64,000 bases of DNA, from positions 101,817 through 165,816 of the forward strand of contig NZ_WIXO01000002.1 of assembly GCF_009709575.1 (NCBI RefSeq), written 5' to 3'. A program made the position numbers and the translations under genes. Within the stretch, counting starts at the first letter, position 1; each line of letters starts with the position of its first letter. Below, piece by piece: positions 1 to 21,845 of this stretch. The DNA comes from Streptomyces taklimakanensis (lineage in GTDB: Bacteria; Actinomycetota; Actinomycetes; Streptomycetales; Streptomycetaceae). The notes beneath the pieces are model-generated. The model had not been told where the DNA came from, made no database searches, and worked only from the letters and a program-made list of their open reading frames with translations.

Positions 1-2
1 CG

Positions 3-12952
<12,950 letters not shown>

Positions 12953-12990
12953 CGCCCCGACGGCGCTCACCCGACAGCGATAGAGAGGGA

Positions 12991-13698
12991 ATGAACATGC
13001 CAAAGGCGGTCGTACTCTGCGTGCCGTTCGCCGGCGCGGGCGCCTCGGTCTTCCGCCCCTGGGTGCCGCTGTGCCAGGACGAGTTCGAGCTGGCGGCCGT
13101 CCAGCTGCCCGGCCGGGAACAGCGTTTCGCCGAGGAGCCCTACCGGGACGTGGCCGCGGCCACCGAGGGGCTGCTGCCCGAGGTGCTGGAGCGGGTCTCC
13201 GGCGCCGGCCCCGTCGTCCTGTTCGGACACAGCCTGGGGGCGGTGCTGTCCTACGAGATCGCGCACCGACTGGCCGCGATCGACGACGTCGACCTGGCCG
13301 CGCTGGTGATCAGCGGCTCCCCCGGCCCGTGGACCCGGCGGGAGAACGGCGCGAGCGGCCTCGCCGACGACGAGTTCCTGGCGCGGGTCAAGGAGTTCGC
13401 CGGCTACCGGCACGACGCGCTCGAGGATCCGGAGATGCGGGAACTGCTGCTGCCCACGCTGCGGGCCGACGTCGAGATGCACGAGAGCTACGTCCCCCGG
13501 TCGAACGACCCGCTGCCCGTGCCGATCGTCTCGGTCCGCGGCACCACCGACGCGCTCGTGACCACCGAACAGGCCATGGAGTGGAGCAAGGCCACCAGCA
13601 AGGACTTCCGGTTCGCGGAGGTCGAGGGCGGCCACATGTACCTGGTCGACAACCCCGAGGGCCTCATCCGGGTGCTCGCGGACGTCTGCCCCGGGTGA
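12991..13698 (+). CDS. Type II thioesterase (NRPS editing)
   Basis: 235 residues, alpha/beta hydrolase of the external thioesterase family that removes mis-primed or stalled acyl groups from carrier proteins. The N-terminal VPFAGAGASVFRPW pattern is typical of the family; the nucleophile elbow GHSLG puts the catalytic Ser at 81; an Asp after the fifth strand (VRGTTDALV) and a late His (EGGHMYL) complete the triad. The ATG at 12991 follows a GAGAGGGA ribosome site and a second ATG lies two codons later. It sits 38 bp after the NRPS stop on the same strand, so it belongs to the operon and most likely services these NRPS proteins. Confidence 0.93.
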   Translation: MNMPKAVVLCVPFAGAGASVFRPWVPLCQDEFELAAVQLPGREQRFAEEPYRDVAAATEGLLPEVLERVSGAGPVVLFGHSLGAVLSYEIAHRLAAIDDVDLAALVISGSPGPWTRRENGASGLADDEFLARVKEFAGYRHDALEDPEMRELLLPTLRADVEMHESYVPRSNDPLPVPIVSVRGTTDALVTTEQAMEWSKATSKDFRFAEVEGGHMYLVDNPEGLIRVLADVCPG

Positions 13699-13744
13699 AC
13701 GGCGCGGACGGGTCCGTCGATCGTCCTCAACACAAGGAGTCTTG

Positions 13745-14569
13745 GTGCGTCTGCAAGGAAAGACCGTCATCGTGACGGGAGCCGCGCGTGGTGTCGGCCG
13801 CGCCTGCGCGCTGGCGTTCAGTCGGGAGGGCGCCGACCTCGCCTTGCTCGACGTGTGCGGTGACGTCCCCGGCGTTCCCTATCCGCTCGGCACCACCAGC
13901 CAGCTCGACCACACCGCGCGGCTCTGCCGCGAGCAGGGCGCCGCCGTGCTCGCGGCGGCGGCCGACATCCGCGACCTCGCCGCGCTGCGCGCGGTGGTGG
14001 ACCGGGTGTGCGACCGGTTCGGCAAGGTCGACGTGCTGGTCAACAACGCGGGCATCGTGGCGCCGTCGGGCAAACCGGCCCACGAGATCACCGAGGACGA
14101 GTGGCAGGTGATGATCGACGTCAACCTGTCCGGCGCCTGGCGCATGACCTCGGTGGTCGGCCCCCTCATGGTCGCCCGACGGTCGGGCAGCGTGATCAAC
14201 GTGTCGTCCACCGCCGGCCTGGTCGGCTACCGGCACTTCGCCGGATACGCGGCCTCCAAGCACGGTCTGATCGGGCTGACCAAGGCGACCGCGCTCGACT
14301 ACGCGCCGCTGAAGGTCCGGGTCAACGCCCTGTGTCCCGGCTCGATCCGGGACGACAGCCAGGTCGAGGGCCGGATGCTCGCCGAGATCGCGCGGTCGCT
14401 CGACCTGCCGGTCGCCGAGCACGAGGAGACCTTCGTCCAGTCGCAGCCGATGAACTCGTTGATCGAGCCGGAGGACGTGGCCCAGGCCGCCATCTGGCTG
14501 GCCTCGGACGAGTCCAGGCAGGTGACCGGCTCCGTGCTGACCGTCGACGGCGGCTTCACCGCCCGGTGA
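13745..14569 (+). CDS. Short-chain dehydrogenase/reductase
   Basis: 274 residues. Classical SDR fold: the cofactor loop TGAARGVGRA near the start, NNAG near residue 98, the catalytic Ser in NVSSTAG and the YAASKHG motif with catalytic Tyr and Lys. The insert after the second strand (LLDVCGDVPGVPYPLGTT) and the overall pattern resemble SDRs with tightly bound NAD, often called mycofactocin-coupled or carveol-dehydrogenase-like. GTG at 13745 is preferred over the in-frame TTG three bases upstream because AAGGAG then has a normal spacing. Substrate unknown. In a peptide cluster it could oxidise a side-chain alcohol or act on a polyketide intermediate; FabG (31587) is the better candidate for routine polyene ketoreduction. 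Confidence 0.85.
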   Translation: MRLQGKTVIVTGAARGVGRACALAFSREGADLALLDVCGDVPGVPYPLGTTSQLDHTARLCREQGAAVLAAAADIRDLAALRAVVDRVCDRFGKVDVLVNNAGIVAPSGKPAHEITEDEWQVMIDVNLSGAWRMTSVVGPLMVARRSGSVINVSSTAGLVGYRHFAGYAASKHGLIGLTKATALDYAPLKVRVNALCPGSIRDDSQVEGRMLAEIARSLDLPVAEHEETFVQSQPMNSLIEPEDVAQAAIWLASDESRQVTGSVLTVDGGFTAR

Positions 14570-14599
14570 TCCACCGCAATCACGCCAAGGGGACCAGTC

Positions 14600-17500
14600 G
14601 TGTCGATCTCTGAACAGGACGCCTACGCAGCTCTCACGCCGGCGCGGCGCACCGTCGTCCACTCCGGTGAGCGCGTCCCGGGCAACGACCGGAAAGCGCC
14701 CGGCGCGGTCTGCCACGCGTTGAGCGTGCGCCTCGCCGACGGGCTGCCGGCGGACGGTCCGGACGCGCTGGCGCGGCGGTTCGCCGACCGGGCCGCCGCG
14801 CTGCTCACCGCCGCCGGGACGGCGGCGGTCTTCCGCGGCGCCGCACGGCTGTGGACCGAGCACGTGCCGTGCCGATCCGACGAGTCCGCCGCACAGCGGT
14901 GGCGGACGCGGGAACTCGTCCGGCCGGTGGTCGCCCACCGGGACGCCCCCGTGCGCGGAGTGCTGCTGCGCTACGCCGACGGTGTCGCCGAACTCGTCGT
15001 GGTGGCGCACCGCGCGGTGCTCGGCGCGGCGGCGCTGCGCGGGTTCGTCGCGGAACTGCTCGGCGACGCACCGCCCCGCGCGGGGCGGGAGGATTCCGCC
15101 GCCCGGACCGCGGGCGGCGGGCGGCGGTACGACACCGCCCGGCACGCCGCCGAACTCGCCGAGTGCCGGCTCGGCGCCCGGTTGGACTGGGGGCTCGGCC
15201 GGCCGCACGACCCGGACGTGCCCGAGACCGCCCTGCTGCCGCTGCCCGCCGGCCACCCGGAGGGGGACGCCGAGAGCTGGGCGGCCGCCCTCGGCGTCGT
15301 CCTCTCCCGCTACGAGGGGGCGGGCAGGCCCGTCCTCGCGGCGCTGGTCACCGACACCGACGACAGCGCCCCCGGCGTTCCCGGCGCCCCCGTCGAAGGA
15401 GTCGCCCTGGTACCGGTGGCGGTGGACGGCGCGAACACGCTGGGCACCCTCGACAAGCAGGTCCGCGCGGCGGTCGCGGCCGGGCCGGCGTGGTACACCG
15501 AGGAACTCCTGCGCGAGGTGGAGGCCGCGGGCGGCGATCCCGCCGGCGCCGCCGGGGCGGGACTGGTCTTCGCCGACCTCGACCCGGCGGCGGACCTGCC
15601 CGGCGCGGCCTCGGCGGAGTACCTGCCGTTCCAGCTCCCGCCGTTCCCGGTGACCGTCTCGGTGGTCCGCGACGCCGCGGGGAACCGGATGCTGCGCTGC
15701 GACTTCTCGCCGCGGAAGCTGTCCGCCGACATCGCCGACCAGTTCCTCCGGCACGTGTGCCGGGTGCACGGGATGCTCCTCGAAGCACCCGACACCCCCG
15801 TCCCGGACGTGCGGTTGCTGGACGAGGACGAACTGGACCACCTGGCCGCGCTCGGCCGGCCCGGCCCGGCGGAGCCCTTCGCGCCGCGGCGGATCGACGC
15901 GGCGGTCGCCGCGGTCGCCGCGAGCCGGCCGGACGCGGTCGCGGTCTGCTTCGAGGACACCCGGGTGAGCTACGGCGAACTCGACGGCCGGGCCGACCGG
16001 CTCGCCCACGCCCTGCGGGGGCTCGGCGTGGCCGACGGCGACCGGGTCGGGGTGTGCCTGGAGCGGTCCGCCGAGCTGGTCGTCACGCTGCTCGCCGTGC
16101 TCAAGGCGGGCGCGACCTACGTTCCGATGGATCCCGCCCACCCCCGGGACCGGCTGTCCTACACCACCGCCGACGCCGGACTCACCACGGTCGTCACCGA
16201 CCGCGCGGAGTTCCCCGGCGGCGACTCCGTCCGGGTGGTCGGCACGGCCGAACTCGCAAGGCTGGCGCCCGCGCGGTGCGACGGTCCGCCGTCGTCGACG
16301 ACCGGCCCGGACGACCCGGCCTACGTCATCTACACCTCCGGCTCCACCGGCCGTCCCAAGGGCGTGGTCGTCCCGCACGTGAACGTGCTCGCCCTGATGG
16401 CCGCCACCACCGGGGAGTTCGGCCTGGGCGAGGACGACACCTGGACGCTCTTCCACTCCAGCGCCTTCGACTTCTCGGTGTGGGAGATCTGGGGCTGTCT
16501 GCTCACCGGCGGCCGCCTGGTCGTCGTGCCCTACTGGGTGTCGCGCTCGCCGGAGGACTTCCACCGGCTGCTGCTGCGGGAACGGGTCTCGGTGCTCAGC
16601 CAGACCCCGTCGGCCTTCGCCCAGTTGGTGGAGGTCGAGCGGGACGGGGCGGACCCCGCCCCGGTGCGACTGGTGGTCTTCGGCGGCGAGGGGCTCGACC
16701 CGCGGATGCTGCTGCCCTGGTTCGACCGGCACCCGGAGACCGGGTGCCGGGTGGTCAACATGTACGGCATCACCGAGACGACGGTGCACGTGACCGCGCA
16801 GACCGTCACCAGGGCCGAGGCGCTGGCCGGGTCCAAGTCGGTCGGGCACGCCCTGCGCGGTTGGTGGGTGCGGGTCGCCGACCCCGAGGGCAGGCCGCTG
16901 CCGATGGGCGTCGCCGGTGAGATCCACGTCGGCGGGGCGGGCGTCGCGTCGCACTACCTGAACAAGCCGGAGCTGACCGGGCAGCGGTTCCTGACCGATC
17001 CGCGCACCGGCGAGCGGATGTACCGCAGCGGGGACAAGGGCAGGCTGCTGCCCGACGGACGGCTGGAGCACCTGGGCCGGCTGGACAGCCAGGTCAAGCT
17101 GCGCGGCTTCCGCATCGAACTGGACGAGATCCGCTCGGTGCTGCTGGACGACCCGCAGGTGACCGCGGCGGCCGTGCTGCTCAACCGGGCCGATCCGGAC
17201 GACCCGGCGACGGCCCAGCTCGACGCGTTCGTGGTGATGGACGGGGACGACACCGCGGCCGTGCGGCAGCGCGCGGCCAGGTTCCTCCCCGAGTACATGG
17301 TGCCGTCGACGATCACCGCGCTCGACAGGATGCCGCTGACCACCAACGGCAAGCTCGACACCCGCAAGCTCCCGAAGCCCGCCCCGGCGGTCGCCGCCCC
17401 GCGCAGCACCGCCGTCCCCGACGACCGGGCCGAGGGCACCGGCGCGGACGGGACCGGGAACGGCGCCGCCGCACCGGGCGACGCCTTCGAGGCGGCGCTG

Positions 17501-17692
17501 CTGGAGGTCTGGCAGGAGGTGCTCGGCGTCCCGGTCGGCCCGGACGACAACTTCTTCGACCTCGGCGGCAACTCCCTGCTGGCCATGCGCGTGGGCGCCG
17601 CGCTGCGTCGGCGCGGCGACTTCACGGTGGCGATGCGCGACCTGTACCTGCGCCCGACGATCCGCCAACTGGCCGCGGGTCGCGCCGGGTGA
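14600..17692 (+). CDS. Stand-alone NRPS protein: degenerate C, A (Thr-like), T
   Basis: 1030 residues. The first ~430 residues look like a condensation domain without its active site: where HHxxxDG is expected, near residue 135, the sequence is AHRAVLGA. The A domain (about 440-930) is intact, with YTSGSTGRPKG near 575, YRSGD and NGKLD. The thiolation domain has FFDLGGNSLL near 985. Pocket residues read DFWSVGMVH plus Lys, close to threonine codes (Asn is more common at the fourth place). No condensation partner or release domain is present, so it most likely activates Thr on its own T domain and hands it to a module lacking an A domain, such as C1-T1 of the adjacent NRPS. The role is inferred; domain assignments are clear. 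Confidence 0.9.
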   Translation: MSISEQDAYAALTPARRTVVHSGERVPGNDRKAPGAVCHALSVRLADGLPADGPDALARRFADRAAALLTAAGTAAVFRGAARLWTEHVPCRSDESAAQRWRTRELVRPVVAHRDAPVRGVLLRYADGVAELVVVAHRAVLGAAALRGFVAELLGDAPPRAGREDSAARTAGGGRRYDTARHAAELAECRLGARLDWGLGRPHDPDVPETALLPLPAGHPEGDAESWAAALGVVLSRYEGAGRPVLAALVTDTDDSAPGVPGAPVEGVALVPVAVDGANTLGTLDKQVRAAVAAGPAWYTEELLREVEAAGGDPAGAAGAGLVFADLDPAADLPGAASAEYLPFQLPPFPVTVSVVRDAAGNRMLRCDFSPRKLSADIADQFLRHVCRVHGMLLEAPDTPVPDVRLLDEDELDHLAALGRPGPAEPFAPRRIDAAVAAVAASRPDAVAVCFEDTRVSYGELDGRADRLAHALRGLGVADGDRVGVCLERSAELVVTLLAVLKAGATYVPMDPAHPRDRLSYTTADAGLTTVVTDRAEFPGGDSVRVVGTAELARLAPARCDGPPSSTTGPDDPAYVIYTSGSTGRPKGVVVPHVNVLALMAATTGEFGLGEDDTWTLFHSSAFDFSVWEIWGCLLTGGRLVVVPYWVSRSPEDFHRLLLRERVSVLSQTPSAFAQLVEVERDGADPAPVRLVVFGGEGLDPRMLLPWFDRHPETGCRVVNMYGITETTVHVTAQTVTRAEALAGSKSVGHALRGWWVRVADPEGRPLPMGVAGEIHVGGAGVASHYLNKPELTGQRFLTDPRTGERMYRSGDKGRLLPDGRLEHLGRLDSQVKLRGFRIELDEIRSVLLDDPQVTAAAVLLNRADPDDPATAQLDAFVVMDGDDTAAVRQRAARFLPEYMVPSTITALDRMPLTTNGKLDTRKLPKPAPAVAAPRSTAVPDDRAEGTGADGTGNGAAAPGDAFEAALLEVWQEVLGVPVGPDDNFFDLGGNSLLAMRVGAALRRRGDFTVAMRDLYLRPTIRQLAAGRAG

Positions 17693-17746
17693 CCCAGCGG
17701 GCCCGTGCCCGCGGCGGCCCCGCTTTCGAAGGAATAGGAAGACACG

Positions 17747-19519
17747 ATGGCTGAATCGCCCCTCCCCGACCTCTTCCGGCGACAGGTGGCACGCACCCCG
17801 CACGCCACCGCCGTCCGCTCCGGCGGACGGGAGCTGGACTACGCCGAGCTGAACCGCCGGGCGAACCTGCTGGCGCACCACCTGATCGCCCGCGGCTTCG
17901 GCCCGGAGCGGCTGATCGGGGTCCGGCTCGCGAGGTCGGCCGACCTGGTGGTGGCGCTGCTCGGCATCCTCAAGGCCGGTGCGGCGTACGTCCCGATCGA
18001 CAGCGACTGCCCGGCGGAACGGGTCGCGTTCATCGTCGAGGACACCGGGCTGGAGCTGATGCTGGTCCAGGACGCCGAGTCCGGCGCCGACGGTCCGCGG
18101 ACCACGACCGTCGCCGAGGCCATCGCCGCCGCCGAGGCGGCCGGCGGCCCCGACCACGACCCGACCGACGCCGACCGGGTGGCTCCGCTCACCGCGGAGA
18201 ACCTGGCCTACGTCATCTACACCTCCGGCTCCACCGGCCGCCCCAAGGGCGTCGCGGTGCAGCACGACACCCTCGTCCGCTACCTGGAGTTCGCCCGCGC
18301 CGAGTACCCGAGCCTCGCGGACGGCGCGCTGCTGCACTCCCCCGTGGCGTTCGACCTGACGGTCACCGCGCTGTACGGGCCGCTGCTCCTGGGCGGTTGC
18401 GTCCGCGTCGCGTCGTTGGACCGGGAGCCGGCCGACGACGGGGCGGCGGACGACCGGCCGGGCTTCGTCAAGGCGACCCCGTCGCACCTGCCGCTGCTGA
18501 CCGCGCTGCCGAGCACGCTGTCGCCGACCGGCGAGCTGGTGGTCGGCGGCGAGATGCTGATCGGCGACGTCGTCGACCGGTGGCGACGCACGCATCCCGG
18601 CGCGGCGGTGATCAACGAGTACGGTCCGACCGAGGCGACCGTCGGGTGCTGCACGTTCCGCATCGGCCCGGACGACGAGATAGAGCCCGGCGCCACCCCC
18701 ATCGGGCTCCCGACGCCGGGCACCGACCTGTACGTGCTGGACGAGCGGCTCCGGCCGGTCGGGCCGGGCACCGTCGGCGAGCTGTACATCGCGGGCTGCC
18801 AGGTCGCGCGCGGCTACCTGGGCCGCCCCGGCCTCACCTCGGAACGGTTCGTGGCCGACCCCTTCGGCGGCGGACGCATGTACCGCACCGGGGACACGGT
18901 CCGGGTACGGCCCGACGGGATCCTCGAGTACCTGGGCCGCACCGACGACCAGGTGAAGATCCGCGGCTACCGGATCGAGCTCGGCGAGGTCACCTCGGTG
19001 CTCGCCGCCCGACCCGGGGTGCGACAGGCCGCCGTGATCGCCCGCCAGGACCGTTCCGGCGACCGGTACCTGGCGGGTTACGTGGTGCCCGTGGAGGGGG
19101 CCGCCCCCGATCCCGCCGCGCTGCGGGAGGCCCTCTCCCGGGTGCTGCCCGCCTACATGGTCCCCTCGGCGGTCGTCGTGCTCGACGAGCTCCCGCTGAC
19201 CTCGAACGGGAAGCTCGACAAGGACGCGCTCCCCGAGCCGCCGGTCCGGGACGCCCCCACGGGTGCCGCGCCGAAGACCGCGGCCGAGGCGCTGATGTGC
19301 TCCCTGTTCGCCGAGGTCCTCGACGTGCCCGCGGTCCACCTCGACGACGACTTCTTCGCCCGGGGCGGCGACAGCCTCCGGGCCGCCCGGCTGGCCACCA
19401 AGGCCCGCAAGGCCGGTTGGACCTTCGGCCTGCGCGACGTGCTGGAGCTGCGCACCCCGCGCGCCCTGGCCGAGGTCGCCCCCGAGGACGCGCTCCTCAC
19501 CGACGGAGCGGTGTCGTGA
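17747..19519 (+). CDS. Stand-alone A-T didomain (Asn-like)
   Basis: 590 residues with a GGAATAGGAAG ribosome site before ATG. The A domain spans about residues 1-500 with intact YTSGSTGRPKG, YRTGD, GRTDDQVKIRG and NGKLDK motifs. A thiolation domain follows (FFARGGDSLRAA near 540). Pocket residues read DLTKVGEVG plus Lys, an asparagine/aspartate-type code, with Asn favoured. There is no C or TE domain. The likely role is loading Asn in trans for the module of the 8.9-kb NRPS whose own A domain is dead. It ends in a GTGA overlap with the flavoprotein gene, so the two are translationally coupled. Confidence 0.9.
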   Translation: MAESPLPDLFRRQVARTPHATAVRSGGRELDYAELNRRANLLAHHLIARGFGPERLIGVRLARSADLVVALLGILKAGAAYVPIDSDCPAERVAFIVEDTGLELMLVQDAESGADGPRTTTVAEAIAAAEAAGGPDHDPTDADRVAPLTAENLAYVIYTSGSTGRPKGVAVQHDTLVRYLEFARAEYPSLADGALLHSPVAFDLTVTALYGPLLLGGCVRVASLDREPADDGAADDRPGFVKATPSHLPLLTALPSTLSPTGELVVGGEMLIGDVVDRWRRTHPGAAVINEYGPTEATVGCCTFRIGPDDEIEPGATPIGLPTPGTDLYVLDERLRPVGPGTVGELYIAGCQVARGYLGRPGLTSERFVADPFGGGRMYRTGDTVRVRPDGILEYLGRTDDQVKIRGYRIELGEVTSVLAARPGVRQAAVIARQDRSGDRYLAGYVVPVEGAAPDPAALREALSRVLPAYMVPSAVVVLDELPLTSNGKLDKDALPEPPVRDAPTGAAPKTAAEALMCSLFAEVLDVPAVHLDDDFFARGGDSLRAARLATKARKAGWTFGLRDVLELRTPRALAEVAPEDALLTDGAVS

Positions 19520-20721
19520 GCGTCCGCCGCGTGGTGATCGTCGGCGCCTCGGTCGGCGGCAGCCGCGTCGCGTCGGGACTGCGGCAGGCCGGTTACACCG
19601 GTTCGATCGCGCTGGTCGACCCGGACCCGGACGCGCCCTACGACCGGCCTCCGCTGTCCAAGCAGGTCCTCGCCGGCGACTGGACCCCCGACCGCGCCTC
19701 GCTGGGCGGCGCCGAACAGTGGCGTGCGGAGTGGCACACCGCGGCCGCCGCGGCGCTGGACCCGGCGCGCCGCGTGCTGCGGCTGGACACCGGTGACGAG
19801 CTGGAGTACGACCGGCTGGTCCTGGCCTGCGGCGCGGCGCCGCGCACGCTGCCCGACATGCCGCGCCGGGGCGTGCACCTGCTGCGCACGCTCGCGGACT
19901 GCCACGCGCTGCGGGCCGACCTCGACCGGATCGGCTCCGGCGGCCGTCTGGTCGTCGTCGGCGGCGGCTTCATCGGAGCCGAGGTGGCCTCCACGGCCCG
20001 CTCCCGGGGCATCGGGACGACCGTGGTGGAGGCGTTGCCCGCACCGCTGTCCGGGCTGCTCGGCGAGGAGGTGGCGAGGGAACTCGCCCTGCTGCACGAG
20101 GACAACGGGGTGCGGCTGCTGTGCGGCGTCTCCGTCGCCGGGCTCGTCGGGGATCCGGTGGTCACCGGGGTGACGCTCACCGACGGACGCACGCTGCCCG
20201 CGGACGCCGTCGTGGTGGGCATCGGGGTCCGGCCGAACACGGACTGGCTCGCCGGTTCCGGTGTCGCGCTGGACGACGACGGCGGTGTCCTGTGCGACGA
20301 GCACTGCGCGGTCGACGCCGACCGCACGGTGTACGCGATCGGCGACGTGGCCCGTTGCCACGACCCGCTGCTCCGACGTCACCTGCGGGTCGAGCACTGG
20401 ACCAACGCCGTGGAGCAGGCCGACGTCGTCGTGCGCGGCATCGTCGGGCCGGCGCCGGTGGCGTACCGGCACGAGTTCTTCGTCTGGTCCGACCAGTACG
20501 GCGGCAAGATCACCCTGCTGGGCCGTCCCGACCCGGGCGACGACGTCACCGTGGTGCGCGGCGCGGGCCCGCTGCGCCGGTTCGCCGTGGCCTACCGGCG
20601 CGGCGCGCGCCTGGGCGCCGCGCTGACCGTGAACTGGCCCAAGGCCCTGGTGGCGGCCCGGCGGTCGCTGGCCGCGCCGTCCGGCGCGGACGACGTCGTC
20701 GCCGCTTGGAAAAATCTGTAG
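19516..20721 (+). CDS. Ferredoxin-reductase-like FAD/NAD(P)H oxidoreductase
   Basis: 401 residues. The family passes electrons from NAD(P)H to ferredoxins of P450 or dioxygenase systems. Seen: N-terminal FAD Rossmann motif VVIVGASVGG; a second dinucleotide motif VVVGGGFIGAE for NAD(P)H; the FAD-contact motif YAIGDVA; and the family's C-terminal segment with EHWTNAVEQA. The GTG start overlaps the stop of the A-T gene. No P450 or ferredoxin is visible in the window, so its partner must be encoded elsewhere. In WS9326A-type clusters a P450 makes dehydrotyrosine, so a P450 just left of this window would fit. Family call firm, partner inferred. Confidence 0.9.
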   Translation: MSVRRVVIVGASVGGSRVASGLRQAGYTGSIALVDPDPDAPYDRPPLSKQVLAGDWTPDRASLGGAEQWRAEWHTAAAAALDPARRVLRLDTGDELEYDRLVLACGAAPRTLPDMPRRGVHLLRTLADCHALRADLDRIGSGGRLVVVGGGFIGAEVASTARSRGIGTTVVEALPAPLSGLLGEEVARELALLHEDNGVRLLCGVSVAGLVGDPVVTGVTLTDGRTLPADAVVVGIGVRPNTDWLAGSGVALDDDGGVLCDEHCAVDADRTVYAIGDVARCHDPLLRRHLRVEHWTNAVEQADVVVRGIVGPAPVAYRHEFFVWSDQYGGKITLLGRPDPGDDVTVVRGAGPLRRFAVAYRRGARLGAALTVNWPKALVAARRSLAAPSGADDVVAAWKNL

Positions 20722-21004
20722 TCGCAGCTTGCTGAAAGACCTCTTTCGGCACGCGGCATTTCCGGGATGATCGAGTGCGCAACGCATCATTTCGTCGTCC
20801 AGGTGCCACGCGGAGCCGGTTTCGCAGCCAATGCGGCAATGCCGATCCGCGCGCGCCACACGGCGGTTTGCATGTCACTGCAAAATCGTTGATCAGGCGT
20901 TTGCCGGTGCTGAGGATGTTGCTAGCGTCGGCGGCGGTTTGCCGGACGGAATTCTGACCGGCGTCACTCTCTGCTGTCCGAATTCCTTCGGAAAGGGATA
21001 TCCG
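20722..21004 (+). promoter_or_regulatory. Intergenic promoter region with inverted repeat
   Basis: A 283-bp gap, the largest in the first 32 kb, separating the NRPS block from the alpha/beta hydrolase and polyene genes. It is locally poorer in GC. An inverted repeat TTTGCA-6-TGCAAA lies at 20867-20884. Downstream, TTGCCG (20901-20906), a 16-base spacer and TAGCGT (20923-20928) resemble a Streptomyces housekeeping promoter. The position of the repeat suggests an operator or activator site. The promoter is read by eye. Confidence 0.5.
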
Positions 21005-21829
21005 GTGCTCCAGAAAGGCGATGTCGAGCCGCTCGTGCTCCGACAGCGAGGCGCTCCCGCCGAAGCGGGCCACCGCGCCCTGCTGCTGCACGGCCTCGGC
21101 AGCAGCGAGAGCTGCTGGGACGCATTCGCCGCGCACCGTCCTTCCGGCCTCGACCTGTGGACCGCCGGCCTGCCCTGGCGGGCGGGCGGTCCCTTCGCCA
21201 TACCCGAACGGGACGAGAGCGCCTGGATCACCGAGGCGATCGCGCGGGTCCCCGGCGGTGTGGACGTGGTGGTCGCGCACTCCTACGCGACGGTCCTGCT
21301 GCTGGCCCTGCTCGCCGACGCCGCGGCCGGCGGCGCGGACCCGCGCGAGGAACTCGGCATCCGGGGCGTCGTGCTGGTCTCGCCGTTCTTCCGGCAGCGG
21401 CCGGAGGACTTCTCCTGGGCCGAACTGCCCGGATTCCTCGACCGGCTGCGTCTGGGCGCGGCGGACGGCATCCGGCTGATGGCCCGCAAGTCCCTGGACC
21501 CGGACCTGCGGGCCGAGATGGCCGAGCACGCGTGCGCGCAGCTCGGCCCCCACTGGGTGGTCCGCTACCTGAACGCCTACCTGCGTACCCCCTTCCTGCC
21601 CGTCGAACTGGTCGGCCTGCCCGTTCACGTCATCGTCGGCGACCGCGACCCGATCGCGCCGCCCGCCGAGGGCGAGAGCCTCGCAGCCCGGCTCGGCAAC
21701 GCCTCGATCGACCGGATCGACGACTGCGGGCACACACCGATGGCCGAACGTCCGGAGCGGTTCTCGCTCACCGTCCGGCAATTCCTCACCACCCTGTCGG
21801 CCGGGCACCCCCCGGCGGCGGTCAACTGA
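21005..21829 (+). CDS. Alpha/beta hydrolase (possible aminoacyl shuttle)
   Basis: 274 residues. Oxyanion region LLLHGLGSS near residue 30, nucleophile elbow VVAHSYA with Ser93 (GxSxG changed to AHSYA), acid in GDRDPI and a late His in CGHTPM make a complete triad. GTG at 21005 is chosen because AAAGGGA lies six bases upstream; the open frame extends further up, through the intergenic region. First gene of the polyene block. Alpha/beta hydrolases of the SyrC/CmaE type move aminoacyl groups between carrier domains when an NRPS module is loaded in trans, and this cluster needs such transfers. Those enzymes use Cys where this one has Ser, so a thioesterase or cyclisation role is equally possible. 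Confidence 0.75.
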   Translation: MLQKGDVEPLVLRQRGAPAEAGHRALLLHGLGSSESCWDAFAAHRPSGLDLWTAGLPWRAGGPFAIPERDESAWITEAIARVPGGVDVVVAHSYATVLLLALLADAAAGGADPREELGIRGVVLVSPFFRQRPEDFSWAELPGFLDRLRLGAADGIRLMARKSLDPDLRAEMAEHACAQLGPHWVVRYLNAYLRTPFLPVELVGLPVHVIVGDRDPIAPPAEGESLAARLGNASIDRIDDCGHTPMAERPERFSLTVRQFLTTLSAGHPPAAVN

Positions 21830-21845
21830 GTACGGGAGCACACCG

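Noticed and set aside
13727..19339. Very long open frame (1870 codons) on the minus strand opposite the SDR and A-T genes
   Set aside because: Antisense shadow produced by high GC: no domain pattern, rich in Arg/Gly/His, and the plus strand carries clear SDR and NRPS motifs throughout.
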